Positions 17,366 to 26,385 of a stretch of 64,000 nt of DNA are shown piece by piece. The stretch comes from Sporosarcina cyprini. Lineage in GTDB: Bacteria; Bacillota; Bacilli; Bacillales_A; Planococcaceae. Under the pieces are notes generated by a model. That model had not been told where the DNA came from and did no database searches. It saw only the letters and a list, made by a program, of their open reading frames with translations. Position 1 is the stretch's first letter. Every line of letters begins with the position of its first letter. The stretch covers positions 62,001 through 126,000 of the forward strand of contig NZ_JAKMHX010000013.1 of the NCBI RefSeq assembly GCF_022048975.1, given 5' to 3'. The translations under genes and the position numbers were made by a program.

Positions 17366-18312
17366 GAAGATCGACTCTCCTTTAACAGTAGATAGATGAA
17401 GTACACGCCACCGACAAAATTGATAATGACACTAAGCGTAGTAGAGAATGTGAAGACTCGCTCCACAACCCATTGACCGCCGACAAGCGCGATAATACTC
17501 ATGATCGAAGCGCCTGCAATCAGGACCGAATGCTTGTAAGTCTTGAAAAACTGATAGGACAAGTTGGCAACGATGAGGCCGAAAAATGTAATAGGGCCAA
17601 CGAGTGCTGTTGAAACCGAAATCAGCACAGCCGCAATGACAAGCATCAGTTTGACGACTTTGTCATAGGAAACCCCTAAATTAATCGCCGTATCCCTTCC
17701 GAGGGAAAGAACATCCAGTTCATTGAACGACCGCATGCCGATCAGGAACATGAGAATGACAATTGCCAAAGCCCACCAAACGAGCTCGCCGCTAACATTA
17801 TTAAAGCTGGCGAACATTTTATCCTGCACCCGAAGGAACTCATTCGGATCAATCAGCACTTGCAGGAATGTCGAGATGCTCTGGAAGAATGTCCCGATAA
17901 TGATCCCGACCAGCAGCAAGAAGTAAATCGGTTGCTTTCCTCTTTTAAATAAAAACTGATAGAGAATCAAAGCGAAAACAACCATAGTCGCAACAGATAG
18001 AATAAAGTTCACATGCCGGTTCACAATTGTAATATGGCTGGAACCGAGGAAAAAGATAACGACTGTTTGAAGCAATATATAGAGTGAATCCAATCCCATA
18101 ATGCTTGGAGTGAGGATCCGGTTATGTGTAATCGTCTGGAATATGACGGTCGAGTAAGCGATCGCCACTCCAGTGAGCGCCATAGCTAGTACCTTGGTGC
18201 CTCGGCGCGGCAATGCATAATCATAGCTTCCATTCAATTCATGGAATAAATACAGTCCGCAGAACAGAGCAGCGAGCGATGCCAGAATGATCATTTTATT
18301 TGAGTTACGCAT
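17362..18312 (-). CDS. yclO: Iron-siderophore ABC transporter permease
   Basis: 316 residues, about nine or ten membrane segments of the FecCD family. Seen: the characteristic ...GPITFFGLIVANLSYQFF... segment that docks the ATPase, and GGVYFIYLLLKES at the C-terminus. Partner of YclN in a heterodimeric channel. It starts inside the last eight bases of yclN. Confidence 0.94.
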   Translation of the reverse strand: MRNSNKMIILASLAALFCGLYLFHELNGSYDYALPRRGTKVLAMALTGVAIAYSTVIFQTITHNRILTPSIMGLDSLYILLQTVVIFFLGSSHITIVNRHVNFILSVATMVVFALILYQFLFKRGKQPIYFLLLVGIIIGTFFQSISTFLQVLIDPNEFLRVQDKMFASFNNVSGELVWWALAIVILMFLIGMRSFNELDVLSLGRDTAINLGVSYDKVVKLMLVIAAVLISVSTALVGPITFFGLIVANLSYQFFKTYKHSVLIAGASIMSIIALVGGQWVVERVFTFSTTLSVIINFVGGVYFIYLLLKESRSS

Positions 18313-19255
18313 AGGCTTTCCTCCTAAATAACAGATAGAGGAAGATTCCGCTGCCGATTACTCCGACCATCAAACTGATGGATATTTCATAAGGGTAAAT
18401 GAGAACCCGACCAAGAATATCACAAATCAGCAGGAAAATAGCTCCTAACAACGCTGTGTGCGGTAATGTTTTTTGCAAGTGATCCCCTTTGAAGATCGAG
18501 ACGATATTCGGAATGATTAATCCTAGGAACGGGATCATCCCGACTGTCAAAACGACCGTCGTTGTAATTAAGGCAACGAGGATCAAACCGATGTTGACAA
18601 TCCGTTTGTAAGCAAGGCCCAGATTTTTCGAAAAATCTTCGCCCATTCCGGCAACCGTAAACCGGTTGGCATACAGATACGTAATGATAAGCACCGGGAT
18701 GCTTATGTATAAAAGCTCATAACGACCCTTCATGATCATCGAAAAGTCCCCTTGCAGCCAAGCCGACATATTCTGGATGACATTCGATTTATACGCAAAG
18801 AACGTTGTGATCGACGATAGAATATTCCCAAACATCAGACCGACCAGCGGAATGAAAATCGCATCCTTGAACTTGATCCGGTCAAGGATTTGCATAAACA
18901 GCAAAGTGCCGGCAAGTGCAAATGCAAACGCGACAGCCATTTTTTCCAGCATGGAGGCGTTCGTGAATAATAGCATCGAAACGAGTATGCCCAAACGAGT
19001 GGCATCGAGTGTACCTGCTGTCGTTGGCGAAACAAACTTATTCCGGCTCAGCTGCTGCATGATGAGGCCAGCGATGCTCATGCCGGCGCCGGCGAGTAAA
19101 ATGGCGACTAGTCTCGGCAAACGGCTGATCAGGAATATTTCAGTTTCCTCCGACTTAAAATCTAGCAGATCCATCGGTGTTATATGGCTCACCCCTACAA
19201 AGAGCGATAGGAATGAGAGCAAGATGAGTGCGATGATCAAATAGCGTTTCTTCAT
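18305..19255 (-). CDS. yclN: Iron-siderophore ABC transporter permease, first gene of the operon
   Basis: 316 residues, FecCD family. Seen: MKKRYLIIALILLSF first helix, ILLAGAGMSIAGLIMQQLSRN, MIPFLGLIIPNIVSIF (ATPase docking) and a Lys/Arg tail. It is directly downstream of a sigma-A promoter bracketed by two Fur boxes, so the operon is expected to be derepressed under iron limitation. Confidence 0.94.
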   Translation of the reverse strand: MKKRYLIIALILLSFLSLFVGVSHITPMDLLDFKSEETEIFLISRLPRLVAILLAGAGMSIAGLIMQQLSRNKFVSPTTAGTLDATRLGILVSMLLFTNASMLEKMAVAFAFALAGTLLFMQILDRIKFKDAIFIPLVGLMFGNILSSITTFFAYKSNVIQNMSAWLQGDFSMIMKGRYELLYISIPVLIITYLYANRFTVAGMGEDFSKNLGLAYKRIVNIGLILVALITTTVVLTVGMIPFLGLIIPNIVSIFKGDHLQKTLPHTALLGAIFLLICDILGRVLIYPYEISISLMVGVIGSGIFLYLLFRRKAYA

Positions 19256-19307
19256 GAAGATAAAATCCCCGATATCGAATATTTGCTTCTAATTGAGAAA
19301 CATCAGA

Positions 19308-19322
19308 TGAAAACGATTATCA
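19308..19322 (-). promoter_or_regulatory. Fur box (proximal) of yclNOPQ
   Basis: TGAAAACGATTATCA, two mismatches to the Bacillus Fur 7-1-7 consensus TGATAATNATTATCA. It lies between the promoter and yclN. Confidence 0.75.
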
Positions 19323-19338
19323 ATTAGCTGCAAATTCA

Positions 19339-19366
19339 ATTATAGCAGGAATGAATGGAGTGTCAA
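19339..19366 (-). promoter_or_regulatory. Sigma-A promoter of yclNOPQ
   Basis: Minus strand: perfect TTGACA at 19366-19361, 16-bp spacer, perfect TATAAT at 19344-19339. Flanked on both sides by Fur boxes. Confidence 0.9.
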
Positions 19367-19374
19367 CCTGTAAC

Positions 19375-19389
19375 TGAAAATGATTATCA
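19375..19389 (-). promoter_or_regulatory. Fur box (distal) of yclNOPQ
   Basis: TGAAAATGATTATCA, one mismatch to the Bacillus Fur 7-1-7 consensus, just upstream of the -35 element. Confidence 0.85.
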
Positions 19390-19735
19390 CTGAATAAGAA
19401 AGTGCTCCCCTTCCAGCATGCAATGGGTTGGGCAAAGCGCTTCGTTATGAAGTTTGAGGCATTTGTGACGGGATTTTAACATCTGGCGGCAGAGGTTTGA
19501 TTGGAGGAAAAATCGGTGCGGCAGTGAGAATGAAGAAAAAATGTGAGGTGCTGATTTCAGCTTTCAGGTGGACTCCATTGAACTAAAAACGCATTGCTCT
19601 CGCATTCGGCTATCCCATCTATATGTCCCCCTCCCACCTCCCATTCTTCACAATAGGAAAGAATTCAAATCTTATAGGTTTACATGCGTGCTTCCGTGGG
19701 AATACTACTACCATCCCACCCCTTTCTTTTATAAA
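19390..19735. other. Intergenic stretch without recognisable genes
   Basis: About 350 bases between the Fur-controlled promoter and the terminator of the DUF6612-like gene. I see no frame with a ribosome site, no RNA-like fold and no repeat array. A pyrimidine-rich ATCCCACCCCTTTCTTTTAT segment at its end recurs in a similar form near 20823, in both cases just beyond a minus-strand terminator. Confidence 0.5.
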
Positions 19736-19738
19736 AAA

Positions 19739-19780
19739 AGCACTGCCCACGACATTTCTGTCAGGCAGTGCTGTTTTTTT
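19739..19780 (-). terminator. Terminator of the DUF6612-like lipoprotein gene
   Basis: AGCACTGCC/GGCAGTGCT hairpin flanked by long A and T runs; on the minus strand it ends in CTTTTTTTATA. Confidence 0.92.
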
Positions 19781-20630
19781 ATTCACCCATTAATTCGCTC
19801 ATATCAACTGCATTGTCAACAACATCTTGTGGGACTGTCACTTCAACTTCGTTGATTTTCGTGATAACAGCCTTCACTTTTTGATCTGTGTTGACTGTTT
19901 CCCCATCGATAACCATATCGAGGCTCATGTCCATATTGAAAGCAGTTGTGTAGAAAGTTTCTTTATCGATGTAGATTTCAAAGTAGACATCATGCAATGT
20001 CATTTCTTCCGCTTCAGCTTCCGCACCGCTTGCTTGATCTTCTTCCATTTGCTTCAAGAGCTTTTCAAACTTTTCGCCAGACGCTTTTAATTTTAGGATA
20101 TAGGAGTCATCTGTCTGTTCGAATTTGAACTCATCAACATAGTCCTTGAATAACTTCATGTCTAATGTTGGATCTTCACCGGCCAACTCTTCAAACATTT
20201 CAGCAGCAAATTCCTCAGGGAACTTGATCCACTGACCAGTTTCAGCATCGTTCATGTAAACTTCTTTTTCAGAGATATACATTTCCATTTCATTCTGACC
20301 GTATTCACCCATATCCATTTTCATTGTTTGGTGAATCGTCATCGGCTCAACTACTGCATCCATATTCAACGTAATTTTACTATTAACTGTCTCGCCGCCG
20401 GATTTCATGACTTGCTCAATATCCATGTCCGTATGCATGCTCTTTTGCTCTTGGCTGACTGCCATTGCCTTCTCGTATACTTCTTGAGCCGTCATTTTGC
20501 TAATATCTGTAGTTTCCTTTTCCTTGCCTGTCTCGGCATCGACCGTTGTTTTCGGTTCTGCTTGGCTACCGCAAGCGGCTAGCGAGAATGCCAATACTCC
20601 GGCTCCAATTACTTTTAACCATTTCTTCAA
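19779..20630 (-). CDS. DUF6612-like lipoprotein under envelope-stress control
   Basis: 283 residues. Seen: lipobox SLAAC, an acidic linker, then a LolA/LppX-like all-beta fold pattern of repeating amphipathic strands (MHTDMDIEQVMKS, KITLNMDAVVEP, HDVYFEIYIDKETF). It resembles the DUF6612 lipoproteins of Bacillales. Outer face of the membrane; function unknown, possibly lipid or peptide binding (inference). A sigma-W-type promoter (20676-20701) precedes it, hinting at a role in cell-envelope stress. Confidence 0.83.
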   Translation of the reverse strand: MKKWLKVIGAGVLAFSLAACGSQAEPKTTVDAETGKEKETTDISKMTAQEVYEKAMAVSQEQKSMHTDMDIEQVMKSGGETVNSKITLNMDAVVEPMTIHQTMKMDMGEYGQNEMEMYISEKEVYMNDAETGQWIKFPEEFAAEMFEELAGEDPTLDMKLFKDYVDEFKFEQTDDSYILKLKASGEKFEKLLKQMEEDQASGAEAEAEEMTLHDVYFEIYIDKETFYTTAFNMDMSLDMVIDGETVNTDQKVKAVITKINEVEVTVPQDVVDNAVDMSELMGE

Positions 20631-20675
20631 ATGTAACGCTTCCTTTCGGATGATAATTTGTGTTGCTGTGTTACA

Positions 20676-20701
20676 TACGACAGGTTTCTACATTAGTTTC
20701 A
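20676..20701 (-). promoter_or_regulatory. ECF (sigma-W-type) promoter of the lipoprotein gene
   Basis: Minus strand: TGAAAC at 20701-20696, exactly 16 bp, then CGTATG starting at 20679. This is the canonical TGAAAC-N16-CGTA arrangement of sigma-W-like ECF factors. Confidence 0.75.
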
Positions 20702-20855
20702 TAATCTATTAAAATCACGACATTCGACTTATAATCTATCCACTTTCCGGGATTTTTTGCCCAAATAATTAAAAGAGTCCTTACTCACGTATATTCTTCC
20801 TATGAAAGGGTATACTCTTTATATCCCACCCCCCTTTCTCTTATATCATAAAAGC

Positions 20856-20894
20856 GGCACCGCTACTGGTTGATCCAGTGCGGTGCCTATTTTT
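20856..20894 (-). terminator. Terminator of hflX
   Basis: GGCACCGC/GCGGTGCC stem extended by ACTGG/CCAGT-type pairs around a short loop, just past the hflX stop codon; A-rich on the far side. Confidence 0.82.
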
Positions 20895-20895
20895 G

Positions 20896-22167
20896 TTAAT
20901 GACTGATTATATAGGGATCGAAACGAGACTTCAGGGCTTCCGGCATTTCTACCGTCAGGACCGTCCCGTCTTCCTCATACTCTGTCCGCTTGACAGTCGC
21001 TTTTTCATTCAGAAACGAAACAAGATCGCCACGATCAAAGGGAAGCCGTAATTTGCATGTTATATACTGTTCAAAGATATGCTTTTTGATCAGTGCAATC
21101 AATTCATCCAGCCCTTCGCCTTCTTTAGCCGAGATCCAAACATTATCGCCATGAACCCGTGGATATTCGATCATCGCCATATCTGATTTGTTATAGATAT
21201 GAAGGGTCTGTATATTCTCTACTCCGACGTCCTCCAATGTTTCCTCCGTAACTTTCATCATATAATCATGCTCTGGATTGGAGACATCCACGACATGCAA
21301 GAGGAGATCTGCTTCCCGCGCCTCCTCCAACGTCGAGCGGAAAGCCTTGACTAAATGATGTGGCAGCTTGGAAACAAAGCCGACAGTATCTGTTAGAAGG
21401 AATTCTTTATGATCTTGAAGACGGACCTTGCGCACAGATGTATCAAGCGTCGCAAACAGCATATCCTTTTCAAAAACTTGCTTGGCATTGGACTCATCCA
21501 TCCGAAGCAATAACTGATTCAGCAACGTCGATTTGCCGGCGTTTGTATAGCCGACAATGGAAACGACCGGGATGCCGCTTTTCTTTCGTTGCTTCCGCTG
21601 CGTTTCCCGTTGATCTTTTGCGTGTTCCAAGTCTCTTCGAAGCTTGGCAATCTGGTCCTCGATCTTCCGGCGGTCGAGCTCCAATTTCGTCTCCCCGGCC
21701 CCTTTATTCTGGAAACCTCCGCCTGTGCCGCCGCCTTGCCTGCTCAGAGAAGCTCGCAAACCGACAAGCCGCGGCAGCGTATATTGCAATTGCGCCAGTT
21801 CCACTTGCATGCGTGCCTCGTGCGTCCGGGCGCGCCGGGCAAAAATATCGAGGATGAGCATCGTCCGGTCAATCACCTTCACTTCCAGCTCGGCTTCCAA
21901 GTTTCGGATTTGAGAGGGCGTCAGTTCATCATTAAAGATGACTAGATTCGCATCTGTCGTTTCATACATGTGGCGGATCTCATCGACTTTTCCCTTTCCG
22001 ACATAATGTGTCGGATTGCGTCGTTCCAAGTTTTGCGTCACACTCCCGACTACTGTCACGTCGATTGCTTCCGCCAAGTTTTTCAGTTCTTCCATTTCAT
22101 ATTCGAAATGCTCATCATCCGCTTCTTTCACTCCGACGAGCACTGCATATTCCACTAAGATATCCAT
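20896..22167 (-). CDS. hflX: Ribosome-associated GTPase HflX
   Basis: 423 residues. Binds the 50S subunit and splits stalled ribosomes, notably after heat stress. Seen: the N-terminal HflX domain, the Gly-rich linker QGGGTGGGFQNKG with GAGETKLE after it, a coiled coil, then the G domain: GYTNAGKST (G1), DTVGF (G3), NKSD (G4) and SAKEG (G5). The ATG follows AAAGGGG. Only 29 bases separate it from the upstream VOC gene, so the two are probably co-transcribed. Confidence 0.96.
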   Translation of the reverse strand: MDILVEYAVLVGVKEADDEHFEYEMEELKNLAEAIDVTVVGSVTQNLERRNPTHYVGKGKVDEIRHMYETTDANLVIFNDELTPSQIRNLEAELEVKVIDRTMLILDIFARRARTHEARMQVELAQLQYTLPRLVGLRASLSRQGGGTGGGFQNKGAGETKLELDRRKIEDQIAKLRRDLEHAKDQRETQRKQRKKSGIPVVSIVGYTNAGKSTLLNQLLLRMDESNAKQVFEKDMLFATLDTSVRKVRLQDHKEFLLTDTVGFVSKLPHHLVKAFRSTLEEAREADLLLHVVDVSNPEHDYMMKVTEETLEDVGVENIQTLHIYNKSDMAMIEYPRVHGDNVWISAKEGEGLDELIALIKKHIFEQYITCKLRLPFDRGDLVSFLNEKATVKRTEYEEDGTVLTVEMPEALKSRFDPYIISH

Positions 22168-22196
22168 AGATGGCCCCTTTCAGTTGTTACCTGCTT

Positions 22197-22895
22197 TTAT
22201 GCTTCAGTTTTGCCAATGATGACGTCTGCCAATCTTTCTTTTCCCTCATCCTGTTGATGAAATGACAACTTTACGTTTTCCAAACGGATGGAATGATCAT
22301 CCCCTACTTTCTGTGAAAGGAGAACCGCCCACTCACCTGTCTCTTTTAATGGATCTTGCACATGAAAGATGCATTCCCGGATGTCCAGCTTTTCATTTTC
22401 AGGAGACAGTGCACCTTCTTTTTTTAATTTCTCCATGCGGACATCTTCTGGCTCATCCCATTCAATGAAAAACGGATAAGGGAGCTCATCGGTGACCGGC
22501 TGGTCGATAAAAAGCATCTTCCACTTTTTCAATTCTCCTTGGGCCGTTCGACGCTGGGCTTCCAACACTCCCGATGTTTGAAATCCTTTATTTTCGACTT
22601 CTTCCTGAAACTCTTCGATGCCTTCCACCGAGAGACAGAGTGTCCCCCAGCCTTCGCCATCCGGAAGATCGTACAAGAGAAGACGCGTCAGCGGGTGGTC
22701 CACTTGACTGGCAAGCTCCGGCTTCTCGACTGCCAGCCATTCCACATACGCATTACCAACATATAATAACGCATTATGCGTTCCCCATTTCTCATGACGG
22801 CCTCCTTCAACAGCATGCCGTCCTTCTTCCGCTTGCCGCCGGACAACTTCAACCGGACTATTTTGTGTGAAATATACGACATGATCCAATTTCAT
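22197..22895 (-). CDS. VOC-superfamily (glyoxalase-like) protein
   Basis: 232 residues. Seen: N-terminal LDHVVYFTQNS and GGRHEKWGTHNALLYVG, which is the beta-alpha-beta-beta-beta unit of vicinal-oxygen-chelate proteins with His in the metal position, then FFIEWDEPED and a second, more divergent half (IRECIFHVQDP). It fits the glyoxalase-like domain group with unknown substrate. The GAGGAGGAG site is close before the ATG. First gene of a likely two-gene unit with hflX. Confidence 0.8.
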   Translation of the reverse strand: MKLDHVVYFTQNSPVEVVRRQAEEGRHAVEGGRHEKWGTHNALLYVGNAYVEWLAVEKPELASQVDHPLTRLLLYDLPDGEGWGTLCLSVEGIEEFQEEVENKGFQTSGVLEAQRRTAQGELKKWKMLFIDQPVTDELPYPFFIEWDEPEDVRMEKLKKEGALSPENEKLDIRECIFHVQDPLKETGEWAVLLSQKVGDDHSIRLENVKLSFHQQDEGKERLADVIIGKTEA

Positions 22896-23039
22896 ACCCC
22901 AAACTCCTCCTCTTTATAGTGGCTATCTATTACTCTACATGATAGCATCAAGTTGTTGAATTGCATTGCATTGCATGTGTTAATTAAATAAGGGTACTCA
23001 TACAATATATTTTATATTTATCGAAAGGAAGGTGTTTGC

Positions 23040-23882
23040 ATGGATACCCCCTTTGTTCTTCATATCAGTAGTTCGTCATCGGAAACCGAGTGGATATCAG
23101 AACTTCTGGACTCGGAGCAGCTGCCTGGCGCAACGGTAAAATCAATCCAAGAAGGTCTGGACCGCCTCGATGTCCTGCATCCATCCGTCATTGTACTTTC
23201 TCTCCCATCTATGGCTGCTATGACATTGCTCTCGGAAATTAATGAGCTGGCTGAACAAGCATTGAATCGCCTGATTCCATTGCTCATCATCGGTGAACCG
23301 CCATCGAACTTCGGCAAGGAAAAATTATTCGAGCAAGGCGCATTCGATTTCGTGGCTCGGCCTGTGGATCAGCAAGCTTTCCACCATCTTTTGCAGTCAC
23401 GAATCGCTTTCAAACGAAAAGTAGACCAATTCTTATCTTCACGCAAACATTCCGATGAAAAGTTAGCGGAACCTCTATCTTCCCGGACAGTAGAAATTAT
23501 TCTAATCGACGATGATCCGATCGCATTAGAAATAATGAAGCAACAATTCTCTACCATACAAATAGAAGATAGCGAGATAAAGATTATCACATTTAAGAAT
23601 GGGGTAGACTTCGTTGCCGCCGATTGGTATGATTCTAAAAATTATTATGCCATCATTCTGGATGGCATCATGCCGAAGATGACCGGGTTTGAAGTACTCT
23701 CTCATATCCGTTCCACCTATTCGAATAAAAACATCCTTATTTTCATGTTGACGTCCAGATCTGGCTCCTTGGACATGGAGCATGCATTGGAAGCCGGTGC
23801 AGATGATTACATCACCAAGCCGTTCCGTCCAAAAGAAGTAGCGCTTCGCGTGCAGCGGCTTATGACGAGGTTATTCAAATGA
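23040..23882 (+). CDS. Tandem-receiver response regulator (REC-REC) without DNA-binding domain
   Basis: 280 residues. Receiver 1 (about 5-125) is degenerate: the position of the phospho-acceptor Asp is Ser (VIVLSLPS) and the Lys loop reads ARPVD. Receiver 2 (about 150-278) is complete: acidic Asp157-Asp159, phospho-acceptor Asp208 in ILDGIMP, Thr238/Ser239 in MLTS and Lys260 in ITKPF. There is no output domain, so it must act by protein contact. Its stop overlaps the start of the HEAT gene (ATGA). No histidine kinase is nearby. Inference: it relays a phosphosignal to the HEAT protein or glycosyltransferase encoded next. GAAAGGAAGG precedes the ATG. Confidence 0.88.
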   Translation: MDTPFVLHISSSSSETEWISELLDSEQLPGATVKSIQEGLDRLDVLHPSVIVLSLPSMAAMTLLSEINELAEQALNRLIPLLIIGEPPSNFGKEKLFEQGAFDFVARPVDQQAFHHLLQSRIAFKRKVDQFLSSRKHSDEKLAEPLSSRTVEIILIDDDPIALEIMKQQFSTIQIEDSEIKIITFKNGVDFVAADWYDSKNYYAIILDGIMPKMTGFEVLSHIRSTYSNKNILIFMLTSRSGSLDMEHALEAGADDYITKPFRPKEVALRVQRLMTRLFK

Positions 23883-24922
23883 ATGTGGATCTGTCGATTA
23901 TTGGTTGGACCATCAGCATTTTAGCAGCCCTGCAAGTCATCCTCCTCGCCATATTGATTTGGCGCAAAGTGCGGCGAAACCGCGCAGAACGGAAGGAGCA
24001 GCAACGCTATGCCGAGCTGCTGCCAGAATTCGTTTCCTATTTATACGGCGAGTCAGATCTGGATGTCGCCAAACTGAAAAATGATTATCGTGTTGCACAA
24101 CGATTGGCTAGTGATATTATGTCTTCCACGCGTGACGATGCCATTCAAGAGAAAGTCCGTTCAACCGCTTTCGCTGCTTTGCACAAACCTTATGAACGTG
24201 CATTGGAAGACCCTTCATGGCCTGTCCGCATGAATGTACTGTATTATATCCAATCGTTCCAAATGAAAGGGCTTGCACCTCTCTTACAATCCAAGTTTCA
24301 GAAGATGCCCTTGTGGAATGAAGAGAAAAAACAGATGGCCCGCACACTGGCTTCTCTTGGCGATACATCCATACTGCCTGCTGTCTATTCAGGAAATCAG
24401 CATTCCCAGAAATTTTACCGGGATGTCTTATTGCGCTTTCCCGCGGAAGCCGACTTACAGTTGCTTGCCTTTTATGAGGAGACCGACAATCCATCCTATC
24501 AATGCGCCTATTTGCAACGGATCGGCGACCGAGAAGTACAGGAACAGATTGCCCAGGTGGAAGCGGCGCTGGCAAGTGATCTCCCGGAAGTTCGTATTCA
24601 GGCGTTAAAAACGATTGGCAACCTGTACTATATGCACGCGCCGGAGCTGTTGCGCCCATTTTTCTTTTCGGACCAATGGCAAGAGCGGATGTTGGTCGCT
24701 CAAACTGTTCGGAAACTTGACATACACCAGTTTTCGGAAGAGCTCGGCCAATTACTCGGCGATACTGAATGGTGGGTCCGATACGCTGCCGCAGAAACAA
24801 TCCTGGAAGTAGAGGGGGCTGAGAAATTGATGTACTACGTGAAGAACCATCCGGATTCCTTCGCCCGTGACATGGCAAGTCAATGGCTCAGTACGGAAAG
24901 CAGGTCGAATGCTTATGCATAA
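23879..24922 (+). CDS. Membrane-anchored HEAT-repeat protein
   Basis: 347 residues. Seen: one N-terminal membrane helix (about 8-29, LSIIGWTISILAALQVILLA) followed by a basic stop-transfer segment (KVRRNRAERK), then about 300 residues of paired amphipathic helices with HEAT signatures such as DPSWPVRMNVLYYI, LPEVRIQALKTIGNLY and DTEWWVRYAAAETIL. The orientation predicts a cytosolic HEAT solenoid, a protein-binding scaffold. Its position between a response regulator and a glycosyltransferase, with overlaps of four and 14 bases, suggests an adaptor that couples signal to synthase. That role is inference. Confidence 0.85.
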   Translation: MNVDLSIIGWTISILAALQVILLAILIWRKVRRNRAERKEQQRYAELLPEFVSYLYGESDLDVAKLKNDYRVAQRLASDIMSSTRDDAIQEKVRSTAFAALHKPYERALEDPSWPVRMNVLYYIQSFQMKGLAPLLQSKFQKMPLWNEEKKQMARTLASLGDTSILPAVYSGNQHSQKFYRDVLLRFPAEADLQLLAFYEETDNPSYQCAYLQRIGDREVQEQIAQVEAALASDLPEVRIQALKTIGNLYYMHAPELLRPFFFSDQWQERMLVAQTVRKLDIHQFSEELGQLLGDTEWWVRYAAAETILEVEGAEKLMYYVKNHPDSFARDMASQWLSTESRSNAYA

Positions 24923-26333
24923 TGCACTCTTCATCGCACTCAGCAGTTTATCAGCTTTTGTTATCCTTTTTATGGCGGGGACAGCGATCAGCTATTTATT
25001 TCTTTTCCTATCCTCCATGCGGAAAGTAATGCGGGAAGGTAAATTGGAGAAACGATCCATTCTAGATGATCTTTCGTTGAAGGATCGGACCTACCCTGTG
25101 TCCATCCTTGTACCTGCCTACAATGAGGAAGTCGGCGTCATTTCTACGGTTCGTTCACTATTGACTTTGGATTACCCGGAGTATGAAATTGTCGTCATTG
25201 ACGACGGCTCCAAAGACCAGACATTGGCCAAGCTGATCAGCGCTTTCCAGATGAGACAAGTGAATCATGCGACAAGGCTCACGCTACCATCAAAGCCCAT
25301 TAAAGGGATTTATCAATCGGCAGCTTATCCAACGGTGAAAGTGATTTCAAAAGAAAATGGCGGGAAAGCGGATGCCCTTAATTGCGGCATCAACGCGTCT
25401 GTTTATCCATATTTTTGCGCCATCGACGGTGATTCCATTTTAGAGCAGGATGCGCTAATGAAAACGATGAAACCGATCATCGATTCGGAAGAGGAAGTCA
25501 TTGCAGTAGGAGGTTCCGTCCGTATCGCGAATGGCATCACCATTTCGCGCAGCCAAGTCGAAAAAATCGATTTGCCACACAAGCCGATCGTCATCATGCA
25601 GATCATCGAATATTTGCGCGCATTTTTGATAGGACGTCTTGGTTTCAGCCGATTCAATCAGCTGCTCATCGTCTCAGGAGCGTTCGGATTGTTCAATAAA
25701 GGCGCTGTCATCCATGCCGGCGGCTATACAGAAGGCCTAATCGGAGAAGACATGGAACTGATCGTCCGGCTTCATCGGGTCAATATCGAGAACAAACTGA
25801 AGAAACGGATTGAGTATATCCCGGATCCCGTCTGCTGGACGGAAGCACCGGACACGTTCAGCGTGTTACGAAAACAACGGGTCCGCTGGCAGCGTGGGCT
25901 TGCGGAAACATTGCTGGCACATAAGAAAATGCTGTTCAATCCAGCCTATGGTGCCGTGGGGCTGGTGACCTTCCCTTATTTCCTATTTGTCGAATTACTC
26001 GGCTCTGTTGTGGAACTGATCGGTTTCCTCATTATTATTATCGGTGTCTTTTTTGATATCCTGAACCCAGTCATTGTCGGAACGATCTTTGCTGTTTCCA
26101 TCCTGTACGGTTCGTTTATATCTTCTCTCGCGGTGCTGCTTGAGGAACTGACATTACACAAATACCCTAAAGTTCGGCATTTGATTGTCTTGTTCGTCTG
26201 GGCTTTGACCGAATCACTTTGGTATCGCCCGCTACTCGTTCTTTGGCGAATCGAAGGGTTAGTGAATACCTTCAAGAAAAAGGCTGAATGGGGGAACATG
26301 GAACGTAAAGGCATTTCTTCAAATGAAGGATGA
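24909..26333 (+). CDS. Processive family 2 glycosyltransferase (membrane polysaccharide synthase)
   Basis: 474 residues. Seen: an N-terminal membrane segment, the GT2 core with ILVPAYNEE, the first Asp motif VIDDGSKD, the DxD motif AIDGDS, the acceptor TED-like WTEAPDT and QRVRWQRG (QxxRW), then four membrane helices. These are the marks of IcaA/PgaC/BcsA-like synthases that polymerise and export a polysaccharide such as poly-N-acetylglucosamine or a beta-glucan. The start at 24909 (after AGCAGG) lies 14 bases inside the HEAT gene; a second ATG is six bases on. No PgaB-type deacetylase or BcsB partner is visible. A strong terminator follows. Confidence 0.9.
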   Translation: MLMHNALFIALSSLSAFVILFMAGTAISYLFLFLSSMRKVMREGKLEKRSILDDLSLKDRTYPVSILVPAYNEEVGVISTVRSLLTLDYPEYEIVVIDDGSKDQTLAKLISAFQMRQVNHATRLTLPSKPIKGIYQSAAYPTVKVISKENGGKADALNCGINASVYPYFCAIDGDSILEQDALMKTMKPIIDSEEEVIAVGGSVRIANGITISRSQVEKIDLPHKPIVIMQIIEYLRAFLIGRLGFSRFNQLLIVSGAFGLFNKGAVIHAGGYTEGLIGEDMELIVRLHRVNIENKLKKRIEYIPDPVCWTEAPDTFSVLRKQRVRWQRGLAETLLAHKKMLFNPAYGAVGLVTFPYFLFVELLGSVVELIGFLIIIIGVFFDILNPVIVGTIFAVSILYGSFISSLAVLLEELTLHKYPKVRHLIVLFVWALTESLWYRPLLVLWRIEGLVNTFKKKAEWGNMERKGISSNEG

Positions 26334-26353
26334 TTTATATGAGAATATACAAG

Positions 26354-26382
26354 GAACCCCCGTCACACGATGACGGGGGTTC
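26354..26382. terminator. Bidirectional terminator between glycosyltransferase and hydrolase-like gene
   Basis: Perfect 12-bp stem GAACCCCCGTCA/TGACGGGGGTTC with a five-base loop. Confidence 0.92.
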
Positions 26383-26385
26383 TTG

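Noticed and set aside
19690..20840. Similar ATCCCACCCC-TTTCT-TTATA segments at about 19712 and 20823
   Set aside because: Both lie just past terminators and look alike, but the match is short and low in complexity; coincidence is likely.
22940..23039. TTGCA triple repeat and possible promoter upstream of the REC-REC gene
   Set aside because: ATTGCATTGCATTGCATG is visible, but I could not identify a convincing -35/-10 pair or operator, so no feature is claimed.
24117..24878. 253-codon frame antisense to the HEAT-repeat gene
   Set aside because: Opposite-strand shadow; the sense gene has clear domain structure and overlapping operon partners.
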